Below are positions 12,291 to 20,542 of a stretch of 64,000 nt of DNA, piece by piece. Position 1 is the stretch's first letter; every line of letters begins with the position of its first letter. The stretch is from positions 124,001 to 188,000 of the forward strand of contig JADJOY010000004.1 of the NCBI GenBank assembly GCA_016713535.1, given 5' to 3'. Position numbers and translations under genes: made by a program. Source of the DNA: Deltaproteobacteria bacterium (GTDB taxonomy: Bacteria > JADJOY01). A model generated the notes under the pieces. It was not told the DNA's origin, did no database searches, and saw only the letters and a program-made list of their open reading frames with translations.

Positions 12291-13412
12291 CGACACCGGC
12301 TTGTCGGTCTTGGTGCGCCAGTAGCGCAGGTAGGCGTCGCGCTGCTCGACGAGCTGCGGGCCGGGCGCCTCGAGCACGTCGTCGAACAGGCTCTCGACCG
12401 CGGGCGGCGGGTGGCGCTCGCACTCGGTGAGGGTGTCGGTGATGCGCTTCTCCCACGCCTGTGTCGACGCCTGCTCGACCTCGTCGCTCCACAGCCCGCG
12501 CCAGCGCGCGTGGCGGCGCAGCCGCTCGAACGGGTCCATGCGGCTCCACTCCTCGGCCTCGGCGTCGGAGCGGTAGGCGGTGGGATCGTCGGCGGTGGAG
12601 TGGGCGCCGAGGCGGTAGGTGAGCGCCTCGATGAGCGTCGGTCCGCGGCCGGCGCGGGCGCGCTCGACGGCATCGCGGAGCGCGAACACCACCGCGAGCA
12701 GGTCGTTGCCGTCGATCTGGTAGCCGGGGAGGCCGTAGCCGTCGGCGCGCGCGGCCAGGCTCTCGGCTGCCGTCTGCACAGACTCGGGGGTGGAGATCGC
12801 GTAGCCGTTGTTGCGGATCACGTAGATCGCCGGCACCCAGAAGGCGCCGCTGAAGTTGAGGGCGGTGTGGAAGTCGCCCTGCGACGCGGTGCCCTCGCCG
12901 CAGAACGCGAGCGCCACCTCGCCGCTGCGGCGGATCTTGGAGGCGTAGGCGAAGCCGCACGCGTGCGGGAGCTGTGTTCCCACCGGGCTCGACACCGACG
13001 GGATTCCCCAGTCGCGGAACGCGTAGTGGACCGGCATCTGGCGGCCGAGGCACAGGTCGCGGCTGTTGCCGATGAGCTGGTTGAAGACGAGCGCGAGCGG
13101 CACGCGCCGCCACAAGAGGCAGCCGAGCTCGCGGTAGCTCAGGAAGATCGGGTCGGTGGTCTCGAGGCAGAAGGCGGCGCCGATGATCGTCGCCTCCTCG
13201 CCCCGGCTCGTCATGTAGAAGCCGAGCCGTCCCTGGCGCTGCAGCATCTGCAGGCGCCGGTCGAGGATCCGGTTGAGGACCATCGTGTCGAGGATGCGCT
13301 CGACGTCGTCGTCGGAGACGATCGCCTTGTGCTCATCGGCGCAGCTCCCGTCGTCGTTGAGGATGCCGAACGGTGGCGCGGCGGGGCGCGGGCGGGCGGT
13401 GGCGGCGGCCAT
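12282..13412 (-). CDS. 2-oxoacid dehydrogenase E1-alpha subunit (branched-chain type)
   Basis: The protein has 376 residues. Motifs include RQGRLGFYMTSRGEEA, the active-site region REL..LLWRR, GRQMPVHYAF, and the thiamine-diphosphate motif beginning CGEGTASQGDFH and ending at the conserved NN about 30 residues later. The phosphorylation-loop-like YRLGAHSTADDPTAYR segment is typical of BCKDH and Bkd E1-alpha proteins. It pairs with the E1-beta gene just downstream. It is the first gene of the minus-strand cluster E1-alpha, E1-beta, E2, regulator, fused E1. The upstream 290 bases hold a half-copy of the family 1 repeat and the terminator of the preceding small gene, so the cluster promoter must lie between about 13413 and 13640. 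Confidence 0.92.
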   Translation of the reverse strand: MAAATARPRPAAPPFGILNDDGSCADEHKAIVSDDDVERILDTMVLNRILDRRLQMLQRQGRLGFYMTSRGEEATIIGAAFCLETTDPIFLSYRELGCLLWRRVPLALVFNQLIGNSRDLCLGRQMPVHYAFRDWGIPSVSSPVGTQLPHACGFAYASKIRRSGEVALAFCGEGTASQGDFHTALNFSGAFWVPAIYVIRNNGYAISTPESVQTAAESLAARADGYGLPGYQIDGNDLLAVVFALRDAVERARAGRGPTLIEALTYRLGAHSTADDPTAYRSDAEAEEWSRMDPFERLRRHARWRGLWSDEVEQASTQAWEKRITDTLTECERHPPPAVESLFDDVLEAPGPQLVEQRDAYLRYWRTKTDKPVSEL

Positions 13413-13512
13413 GGCGCGATCACGGCGGCGCCCCGCGTCGCGCGGCGCCTCGTCCGCGCCAGTCTATGCCCAATCGCCGCGCGGCGTTCGCGCCATTTCG
13501 CGAGCGATGGCT

Positions 13513-13541
13513 CGACGGGGGACGGAGCCCCCGTCGCTACG
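13513..13541. repeat. Half-copy of dispersed repeat family 1
   Basis: A single hairpin (GACGGGGG/CCCCCGTC arms, loop ACGGAG) is followed by GCTACG. The second hairpin and flank are not present. It lies about 100 bases upstream of the E1-alpha start. Confidence 0.6.
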
Positions 13542-13644
13542 AATGCGTGAGCCCGCAGCGCTTCGGTCGCTCCATGAAGGATCGGCGACGAGGCGCGAGC
13601 GAAGCGAGGCGGGTCGGGGGGCTGGAAGAGCCCCCTGCAGGTAG

Positions 13645-13701
13645 CAAGAAACCGCCGCACGGGGCCGTGGCCGTGAGCGATTCACGGCGCCCGTGCGGCG
13701 G
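13645..13701 (-). terminator. Terminator of the 70-residue protein gene
   Basis: A 12-bp outer stem (13652-13663 with 13690-13701, arms CCGCCGCACGGG/CCCGTGCGGCGG) encloses an inner hairpin with GCCGTGA/TCACGGC arms. Read on the minus strand it is followed by TTTCTTG. It starts 5 bases after the stop codon at 13706. Confidence 0.8.
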
Positions 13702-13705
13702 GTGG

Positions 13706-13918
13706 TCAGCCGAGCGGCGAGAACGGCATCGAGCCCGTCCGGGATACGGCCTCGAACCAAGCCCCCATCTCCCGGATCTCTGTCGCGCTGGGTGGCTCCG
13801 GGTTCGCGAGCTCGTGGATCGCGTCGGCGATCTTGTGGGCCACCATCCCCAAGAGGGGCATCACCGCGAGCAGACCTGGGACGGTACCGGTGGTGAGCAG
13901 GGTGGCCTTGTGGATCAT
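13706..13918 (-). CDS. Small hypothetical protein with one hydrophobic segment (70 aa)
   Basis: The ATG at 13918 is preceded by GAGGAGA at good spacing, and a strong terminator follows the stop directly, so this is a credible independent gene. The first 28 residues are hydrophobic (TLLTTGTVPGLLAVMPLLGMVAH), consistent with a membrane anchor or uncleaved export signal. The rest is charged and ends PFSPLG. No family is recognised. It sits alone between the dehydrogenase cluster and the broken sialidase gene. Confidence 0.6.
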   Translation of the reverse strand: MIHKATLLTTGTVPGLLAVMPLLGMVAHKIADAIHELANPEPPSATEIREMGAWFEAVSRTGSMPFSPLG

Positions 13919-14116
13919 CGGGTTCTCCTCGGTTCGCTGGATGGCGGCTCATCCGAGCTCGCCGTTCGCGTTCCCCCTTTCGCAACCGGCTTGCCAACGG
14001 CGCGCTCGATGCGGCGCGCGGAATCGTTCGTGTTTTCGGAGGCCGCGGCGTGAGGCCCGGCGAGCTGCCCGGCACTTCGCCCGGGCGATCCGTCCCGAGC
14101 GCCCCGCCGCGGGCGT

Positions 14117-15685
14117 TCAGCCCACGGCGACGCGGTAGGCGTGTATGGCGGGTTTGGGGGCGTCGCCGCGGGCGTAGTTGACGACGAGCAGCGCGCCGTC
14201 GTGGAGCGGCGTCCAGCCGGTGTAGCCGTGGTCGAACACCTGCCCGCTCGACTCGAGCCACAGCACCGCCTGGTGCTCGCGCTCCTCGTGATCGGGGAAG
14301 CGCCCGCTCGCCGCCGACCACGACCACCGGTAGCCCGGCAGGCGCGGGTTCTTCACCTCGATCGACACCGAGCGCCAGAGCGACTGCCCACGGTTCTCGA
14401 CGTAGCGATACGCACCCCGCGCCGGCTGCGGGAGGTTGCCGAACGCCACGATGCGCGCGGTGCGCGGCAGGTCGCGACCGAGCGGCGCCGCGAAGAGCCG
14501 CTCGCCGTCGACGTGGACGCTCGCCTCGCCGTGCGCCAGCGAGAGCCGCACGCGTCGCCAGCGCGTGAGGTCGATCGGGTGGACGTGGGGCGCGAGATCG
14601 CCGCACGCCTCGAGCTCGAGCTGACCCGGGCGCAGCCTGACCAGCGCGCCGCCGCGCAGCACCGCAGCGGCGGGCTCGGCGTCGAGGAGGCGCACCTCGG
14701 CCTCGAAGGTGAGCTCACTCTCGGCGAGCGACTCGAGCGGGTCATGGCCGAGCTCGAGCGCTCCGCCCTCGGAGGTGTCGAGGAGCAGGGCGTCATCCTC
14801 GAGCACGGCCTTCGCCGGCGCGAGGCACACGCCCGACGGCACCGACCCGCGCGCGTCGGGAGAGCCGAGCCAGGCGCACGTCGCTGGCAGCCCCGCGACG
14901 TTGCGGTAGGTGGCGAAGAGCCGCCCGTCGGTGAGGAGCCCGGTGGTGATGCGGTGGCCGCGGCTCGGGTGCGCCTCGAGGGCGCCCCAGGTGCGGCCGC
15001 CGTCGCGCGACGTGCAGCGAAGCGTCGGGTAGCGAACACCCTGGTCCTCGCGTAGGAACGCGTCGACGCGCCCGCCGCCACGAGGCAAGAGGCTCACCTC
15101 GCAGAGCTGCAGCGCGGGATCGCCCGCCACGCGGGCCTCGGCGCCGAAGCTCGCGCCGCTGTCGTCGCTCGCGATGGCCTTCTGCACCAGCCGGTAGGGA
15201 CCGTCGGGGACGTGGTAGTGGGCCGACACCAGCCAGCGCCCGTCGTCGAGGACGTGGAGGCGATCGGGCACGATCCCGACCAGCGGCAGCTCGCGGAGCG
15301 GGCTCCAGGTGAGCCCGCCGTCCTTGCTGGTCGCGAGCCAGGTGCTCTCGACGATGCCGCCGGGCCCGGGGCTGCCACCCAGGTTGAGGGTCATCGCGAC
15401 GGTCCCGTCGGCGAGGGCCGTGAGGCGAGGGCAGTCGAATCAGGTGCGCTCGAGGTTGGTCGGGCGCTCGGCGAGCTCCCACGGCTCGCTCCACGTGAGC
15501 CCGTCGCGCGAGCCGTGGCGGAAGCGGATGAAGGTGGCGCGCGGGTCGGGCGGGTAGTGGACGTTGGCGGTGCGATAGGCCGCGAGCACGCGTCCGTCGG
15601 CGAGCGTCGCGACGTCGGGGAACGAGAAATAGCGGTCGTCGCGGCGCTCGACGACCACCCGGTCGGTGACGTGGATGGCGGGCAT
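14117..15685 (-). pseudogene. Sialidase/BNR-repeat glycosidase interrupted by an in-frame TGA
   Basis: Reading from the ATG at 15685, 81 residues (including an Asp-box-like SRDGLTWSEP) end at TGA 15442-15440. The same frame then continues without any shift through FDCPRLTALADGT and on for about 440 residues to 14117. The continuation has further Asp boxes (SKDGGLTWSP, SRDGGRTWGA) and a beta-sandwich-like insert around the middle (LTFEAEVRLL, WRRVRLSLAHGEASVHVDG), as in sialidase-like exoglycosidases with a LamG-like insertion. One substitution (for example to TGG, CGA or GGA) would restore a 522-codon gene. It is either a recent pseudogene or a base-call error. There is no signal peptide. It would hydrolyse terminal sugars, possibly sialic acids; the substrate cannot be assigned. 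Confidence 0.75.
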
Positions 15686-16078
15686 GGGGGTGACCTGCCG
15701 ATCTCATCGGCGCCGCGTGGCGTCTCTGGAGGAAAGGAAGCGTGCGCCGCGGGAGGGAGGGGCACGCGCCGCGTGCCCGGCGATACGCCGCGACGTCGCC
15801 CCGCCGAGGCGTGAGGTTCGCGGTCGGAACCCAAGAGCGCCCGGATCGGTCCCCCGGCAGCCCTGTGGGCATTTTTAGGCCTATTTTGCCGCGAGTCTCG
15901 ACTGTTGTGTAAGCAGTTTGTTTCAGTTTTCGCTGCCACTTAGTTGCTATTTTTCGCTGGCAGCTGCCAGCAGAGATTTTGGCCCCCCCGGCGTCCCACG
16001 CTCATCCCTGCTGGGCGAGTTGCCGATGCTCAGACCTGGAGGGCCTCGGCCTTCCGGACTGGAGGACGAGCGCGCGCC
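15686..16078. promoter_or_regulatory. Divergent intergenic region with an AT-rich island and a 16-bp palindrome
   Basis: This 393-base gap separates the sialidase locus (minus) from the CHAT-STAND gene (plus). Bases about 15868-15980 are strikingly AT-rich for this window and contain the perfect palindrome GCTGGCAGCTGCCAGC at 15956-15971, about 110 bases before the CHAT start. This is the likely place for promoters and a dimeric-regulator operator. No clear -35/-10 pair can be assigned by eye. Confidence 0.45.
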
Positions 16079-19000
16079 ATGACCACCTTCGTGCTTCACG
16101 TCGACGTCCCCGCCGACGGCCCAGGCTGGCGGCTCGCGTGGCGCGCCGACGGCGCGCCGCTCGGCGCCGAGCGGGTCGTCGCCGGCCAGGCGATGGCTGA
16201 GGTGTGGAGCGCCGCCGAGCGCTTCCGCCAGACCTTCGAGCAGGGCTTGCGGCCGCTGGTCCCGCCTGGCGTGCTGCGTGAGGTGGGGGCCGCCCTCGAG
16301 CGCGCGTTCTGGGTGCCGGCGATCGCCAAGGCGCCGCCGGTGGGGGTCGACGAGGCGCACGAGCTGGTGATCGAGAGCGGCGCCGACGCCGCCCTGGAGC
16401 TCCCCTGGGAGCTGGTCGAGAGCGCGCCCGGGCGGCCGATCGGCTGCGATCCGTCATGGCGGATCCGGCGTGCGCCGCTGCCCGGCGACGCGTCGAGCGT
16501 GGCCTGCGCCAGCGCAGTCGCCACCGCCCCGCCCGCGCTCGCCGAAGGCCCGCTCCGCGTGGTCTTCCTCTCCGCCGCGCCGCGCGGTCACGACCACCTC
16601 GACTACGAGCGCGACGAGGCGCGGATGTTGCGGTCCATCGAGAGCCTGCTCGGCGACGTGGTGGTGCACGTCGCCGAGCAGGGCACCCTCGAGGCCCTCG
16701 CGGCGCTGGTTGCCGAGCACCGCCCGCACGTGATCCACCTCGCCGGCCGCGTCAGCGCGCCCGCCTCGTCCACCGCCGCGGCCTGCGACGCGTGGGGTGG
16801 CGGTCCGGCGACCTTCGACTTCGAGGACGAGTCGGGCGCCCCCGATCCGCGCGACGCCGCCACCGTCATGTCCCGCCTCGCCGCTCCCGGCTCGGTGCGC
16901 TGCGTGGTCCTCGCCGCCTGCGACACCTCGCCCGCGGCGGCCGCGGCGTGGTGCGCCGAGGCGGTGCGCGCCGGGCTGCCGGCGGCGCTCGCGTGGGCGG
17001 CGCGCACCGACGACGCCCTCGCCACCCGTTTCGCGTCGATCCTCTACGAGCACCTCGCCCACGGCGCCGGGCTCGCGCGTGCGCTCGCCGCGGTCCGCGA
17101 GCGGCTGCGCTCGAGCGGCCAGATCCAGCGCGGCGCCGGCGCGGCGGCGCCGGTGGTACAGGACCCGAGCTACGCCGTGGCGCAGCTCTTCGCGGGCGCC
17201 GGCGACGATCGCGTCTTCGACTGCACGATCCGCGCGCCGCTCGAGGCGGCCCCCGAGCTCTCCCACGAGATCCTCGGCGACGGCATCCAGGGCGTCTCCC
17301 ACGGCTTCGTCGGCCGCCGCCGCGAGCTCGAGGAGCTCTTGCCCTCGCTCGCGAGCGGCGAGCACACCGTCGCAGTGATCACCGGCATCGTGGGCGCCGG
17401 CACCACCACCCTCGCGACCCTCGCCGCCCAGCGCCTGGCGCAGGACGGCTTCCACGTCGTGACCGTGCGCGTCCCCGAGAGCGCCGGCCGCGGCCCCGCG
17501 GAGGTCGGGCGCGCCACCCTCGACCACGTCGTCGACGCGCTCGCGCGCGCCTTCGCCCACGCCCGTCATGCCGATCTCCACGCCCGCCTCGTCGATCCCG
17601 CGGCACCCCTCGCCGAGCGCCTCGAGGCCGCCATCGAGGGTCTCAACCGCCTCGAGCTGGTGGTGGTCCTCGACCGCTTCGAGGAGGCGGCTCGAGGTCG
17701 AGACCGGCCGCGTCGCCGACCCGGTGCTGGCGCGGTGTGCCGGCAGCTCGCACAGCGCTTGGTGCGCGGCTCGCGGGTGCTGGTGGCGAGCCGCTACCGC
17801 CCGGTCGACCTGCTCGGCGCGCTGCACGTGCCGCTGATCGACTTCCGCGACCACGAGGTGCGGAAGTTCCTGCTCCACGACGCGCGCGTGCAGGCGCGGC
17901 TGCACGGCGGTGAGCTGCCGCGCGATCTCTTCGACCGGCTGTGCCGCGAGCTGAGCGGTACCCCCGGCCACCTGGAGATCGCGCGCGTCGTGCTGGGCAC
18001 CGTGAGCGCCGAGGAGCTGCGCGGCGACCTCGACGCCGCCGAGTCCGCGGAGCTCGCGCGTGCGCGCGAGGCGCACCTCCAGCGCATCTTTCTCGAGCGG
18101 CTGTGGGAGCGGTTGCCGGCGTCGGCGCGTGTGCTCGTGAGCCGGGTCGCGGCGAGCGAGCTGCCGCTGCCGGTGGAGGCGGCCGCGCGCATCGCCACGT
18201 GCTCGGTGGTGGAGGCGCAGCGCGACCTCGACACCGCGCGCGCGCTGGCGCTGGTGCACGCCTTCCCGGCGCCGGGACGGGCGACGCTCCATCACCCGCC
18301 GCAGCTCCTGCTCGGCTGGCTACGCGAGCCGGTCCGGCTCGCCGTCGAGGACGTGCGCGCGGTCGATCGCGAGCTCGCGCAGTTCTGGAAGGCGAGCGTC
18401 GAGGCGCGCCGCGAGCGCGATCTGAGTGCTTGCGCCGACGCCCAGCTCGACGCGTGCCTCCACCACGCTCGGGCGGGCGGCGAGCGTGAGGTGCTCAGGT
18501 GGGCGGTGATCACCCTCGCGCGGCGCCTCACCGCCAACGGTGAAGTCGCCTCGGCGCGCGACGTGATCACCGCGCTCCCCGAGCGCGAGCGGGACTCCGA
18601 CGTGTGGCTCGCCCTGGCCGACGTCGAGGAGGCGCTCGGCGAGCGCGAGGCGGCGCGCCGCCACCTCGACCTGGCTCTCTCGCGCGCCGCGCCGGGCAGC
18701 GCCGTGCACGCGCGCATCGAGCATCGGCTCGCCCGTGCCGAGCTCGCCGCGGGCCACGCGAGCGTGGCGCGCGAGCGGATCGCCGCGGCGCTCGCGGAGT
18801 TTCGTGCCCTCGCCGATCCGGCGGGCGAGCTCGCGGCGCTCGACACCGAGGGTGACGTGCTGCTCGCGCTCGACGATCGCCCCGCGGCGCGCAGCGCGCT
18901 CGAGGCGCTGCGCGCGCTCGGCGAGACCGGCCGCGACCCCGCCTGCGAGGCGCGCGCGTGGAGTCGCCTCGCCACCCTCGACCGCCGCGACGGCGCCGCC

Positions 19001-19606
19001 ACCGGCGCCGCCGCCAAGCTCGAGAAGGCGCGCGCCATCCAGCGCGTGACCCGGGATCGCGTCGGCGAGGCGCGTTCGTGGAGCGCCCTCGCCGAGCTAG
19101 ACCTGGCCGCCTGCCGCCATTCGGCCGCCCGCACCAAGCTCGGCAACGCGCTGTCGCTGGTGCAGGCGCTCGGCGACCGCGGCGCCGAAGCAGACGCCTA
19201 CCGCACCCTCGCGGCCGTCGACCTGGCCGAGGGGAACTTCGCCGCGGCGCGCGAGAAGCTCGTGAAGGAGCTTTCGATCCGGCGCCTCGGCGGCGACCGC
19301 GCGAGCGAGGCGGGTGCTCTGCTCGAGATCGCGGAGGTGGCGGAGCGGATGGGGAACGCCGCCGGAGCGAAGCTGCTCGGGGTGCTGGCGCGGGTCGTCG
19401 ATCCATCACTTCCCGTCGACCTGAGCGACACCCCGGCGATGATCGAGCTGGCGCGCGCGGGTTACGAGCGCGACCGCGGCGCGGACCTCGTCGAGGCTGC
19501 CTTCAAGGTGGGCGGCTCGGTGGTTGCTGCGGCCGGTGCCACCCTCTCCGCGAGCCCGGGTGCCGCGCCCTGGTCACGGGTGAAGAGCTGGTTCGCGCGG
19601 CGTTGA
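16079..19606 (+). CDS. CHAT protease-like/STAND NTPase/TPR protein
   Basis: The ATG at 16079 (GGAGG upstream) gives 1175 residues; the frame is open to 15944 but the extra N-terminus is compositionally unlike protein. Residues about 1-400 resemble a CHAT caspase-like domain, with the expected catalytic dyad at His220 (VIHLAGR) and Cys281 (VVLAACDTS). Residues about 415-850 form a STAND/NACHT-like NTPase: the P-loop reads GIVGAGTTT (436-444) with Thr442 where the Walker A lysine should be, while the Walker B-like VVVLDRFEE (about 528-536) is kept. The C-terminal third is TPR repeats. Bases about 17690-17734 are read in a shifted frame (basic ARGRDRPRRRPGAGA); another frame gives LEVETGRVADPVLA, so two compensating one-base indels are likely. 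CHAT-STAND-TPR proteins are signal-activated proteases, several in antiviral or cell-suicide pathways. Target unknown. Confidence 0.8.
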   Translation: MTTFVLHVDVPADGPGWRLAWRADGAPLGAERVVAGQAMAEVWSAAERFRQTFEQGLRPLVPPGVLREVGAALERAFWVPAIAKAPPVGVDEAHELVIESGADAALELPWELVESAPGRPIGCDPSWRIRRAPLPGDASSVACASAVATAPPALAEGPLRVVFLSAAPRGHDHLDYERDEARMLRSIESLLGDVVVHVAEQGTLEALAALVAEHRPHVIHLAGRVSAPASSTAAACDAWGGGPATFDFEDESGAPDPRDAATVMSRLAAPGSVRCVVLAACDTSPAAAAAWCAEAVRAGLPAALAWAARTDDALATRFASILYEHLAHGAGLARALAAVRERLRSSGQIQRGAGAAAPVVQDPSYAVAQLFAGAGDDRVFDCTIRAPLEAAPELSHEILGDGIQGVSHGFVGRRRELEELLPSLASGEHTVAVITGIVGAGTTTLATLAAQRLAQDGFHVVTVRVPESAGRGPAEVGRATLDHVVDALARAFAHARHADLHARLVDPAAPLAERLEAAIEGLNRLELVVVLDRFEEAARGRDRPRRRPGAGAVCRQLAQRLVRGSRVLVASRYRPVDLLGALHVPLIDFRDHEVRKFLLHDARVQARLHGGELPRDLFDRLCRELSGTPGHLEIARVVLGTVSAEELRGDLDAAESAELARAREAHLQRIFLERLWERLPASARVLVSRVAASELPLPVEAAARIATCSVVEAQRDLDTARALALVHAFPAPGRATLHHPPQLLLGWLREPVRLAVEDVRAVDRELAQFWKASVEARRERDLSACADAQLDACLHHARAGGEREVLRWAVITLARRLTANGEVASARDVITALPERERDSDVWLALADVEEALGEREAARRHLDLALSRAAPGSAVHARIEHRLARAELAAGHASVARERIAAALAEFRALADPAGELAALDTEGDVLLALDDRPAARSALEALRALGETGRDPACEARAWSRLATLDRRDGAATGAAAKLEKARAIQRVTRDRVGEARSWSALAELDLAACRHSAARTKLGNALSLVQALGDRGAEADAYRTLAAVDLAEGNFAAAREKLVKELSIRRLGGDRASEAGALLEIAEVAERMGNAAGAKLLGVLARVVDPSLPVDLSDTPAMIELARAGYERDRGADLVEAAFKVGGSVVAAAGATLSASPGAAPWSRVKSWFARR

Positions 19607-19673
19607 GTTGCGCTGGGTCAGCTGCGGGGAGCTGTTCGCTCGCGGCGTCGCGCTGAGGCTTTGAATCTTGCCG

Positions 19674-19801
19674 TCTGGGTCGCTCACGGAGGCCGCGTCG
19701 GCCCGGCGACGGGGGATGGAACCCCCGTCGCTACGGCGGTTTCCGTAGGGCGGGGGGCTCCGTCCCCCCGCGGAGCTTCGCCCTCGCTCGATTTCTTCAC
19801 G
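19674..19801. repeat. Dispersed paired-hairpin repeat, family 1, copy 3
   Basis: Core 19707-19772: hairpin CGACGGGG/CCCCGTCG (loop with ATGGAA), GCTACG, then hairpin GCGGGGGG/CCCCCCGC with loop CTCCGT. Both flanks (GGGTCGCTCACGGA on the left, CGCTTCGCCCTCGCTCGATT-like on the right) are shared with the copy at 52901-53033. The segment lies between the CHAT gene and the next small gene. The rest of 19607-20047 holds no convincing gene. Confidence 0.8.
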
Positions 19802-20047
19802 GGCTCGCGGCGTCGCGCCGGGAGGGGAGTCTGGTCGCGGCGCGGGTTGGTCGATCGGTTCCCGGAGCGGTCACGTTCCAGCCGCCCGCGCTCGGTTCCT
19901 CCGGGGTCGAGATCGCATCCCGTCCGTCGGAGGGCGCGGCTCCTGCCGCGCCGGCGATCCGCATCGCCGTCACATCGCCGATCCAGTCGATCGCTGTACG
20001 ACGGGCCCCGCCCCCGGATCCGGCCGGGTAACCCGCCTCGCGCTGTT

Positions 20048-20245
20048 TCAGCGGGTCGCGAGGGGCGGCGGCAGGTGCGGCATCAAGGAGCCGCTCGAGG
20101 CGAGGTGCGCGTGCGTGGGCGCGGGGCGGGTGAACTGCAAGCCGGCGAGCGCACGATGCAAGGCGCGCTCGAGGCCCGCGCGGACCGGGATGCTGGCCAG
20201 CGCTTCGGGAAGATTCGCCGTGATCACGGGGCCTTGCGGAAGCAT
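20048..20245 (-). CDS. Possible small protein (65 aa)
   Basis: The ATG at 20245 is preceded on the minus strand by GAGGA at seven-base spacing, and codon third positions are mostly G or C. The N-terminus (MLPQGPVITANLPEALASIP) looks like a folded amphipathic segment; the remainder is Ala/Leu/Pro-rich with no recognised domain. It is antisense-oriented to the helicase that starts 300 bases downstream, and nothing else occupies this gap. Evidence is limited to ribosome site and codon composition. Confidence 0.4.
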   Translation of the reverse strand: MLPQGPVITANLPEALASIPVRAGLERALHRALAGLQFTRPAPTHAHLASSGSLMPHLPPPLATR

Positions 20246-20542
20246 GGTGGTTCCTCGCGGGGGTAGGGCGGGGGATCGCCGAGGCGCTCGCGCGCGGCGC
20301 GCGAGTGCCTTGAGCGAGATCCGTGCCGGATCTCGGAGCGCCCGACCTCCGCCCCTCGCTCGCTGCGCCGGCGTCGTGGCGACCGCGCCGCGAGTGCCGC
20401 GACCGGGCGCGTCGCTCGAGCGCCGGACGGGAGCCGTGGATCTCGCGGCGGGGTTTGGGTAATCTCGCGCCGGCCCCGTGACCCGCCGGCGAGTTCCGGA
20501 GGTGTCGCGCGGCCCCGGTTCCCGCTCGCTCGCCTCCCCTCC

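Noticed and set aside
15440-15442. Selenocysteine recoding of the in-frame TGA
   Set aside because: No convincing SECIS-like hairpin directly follows, and sialidase-like proteins are not known selenoproteins.
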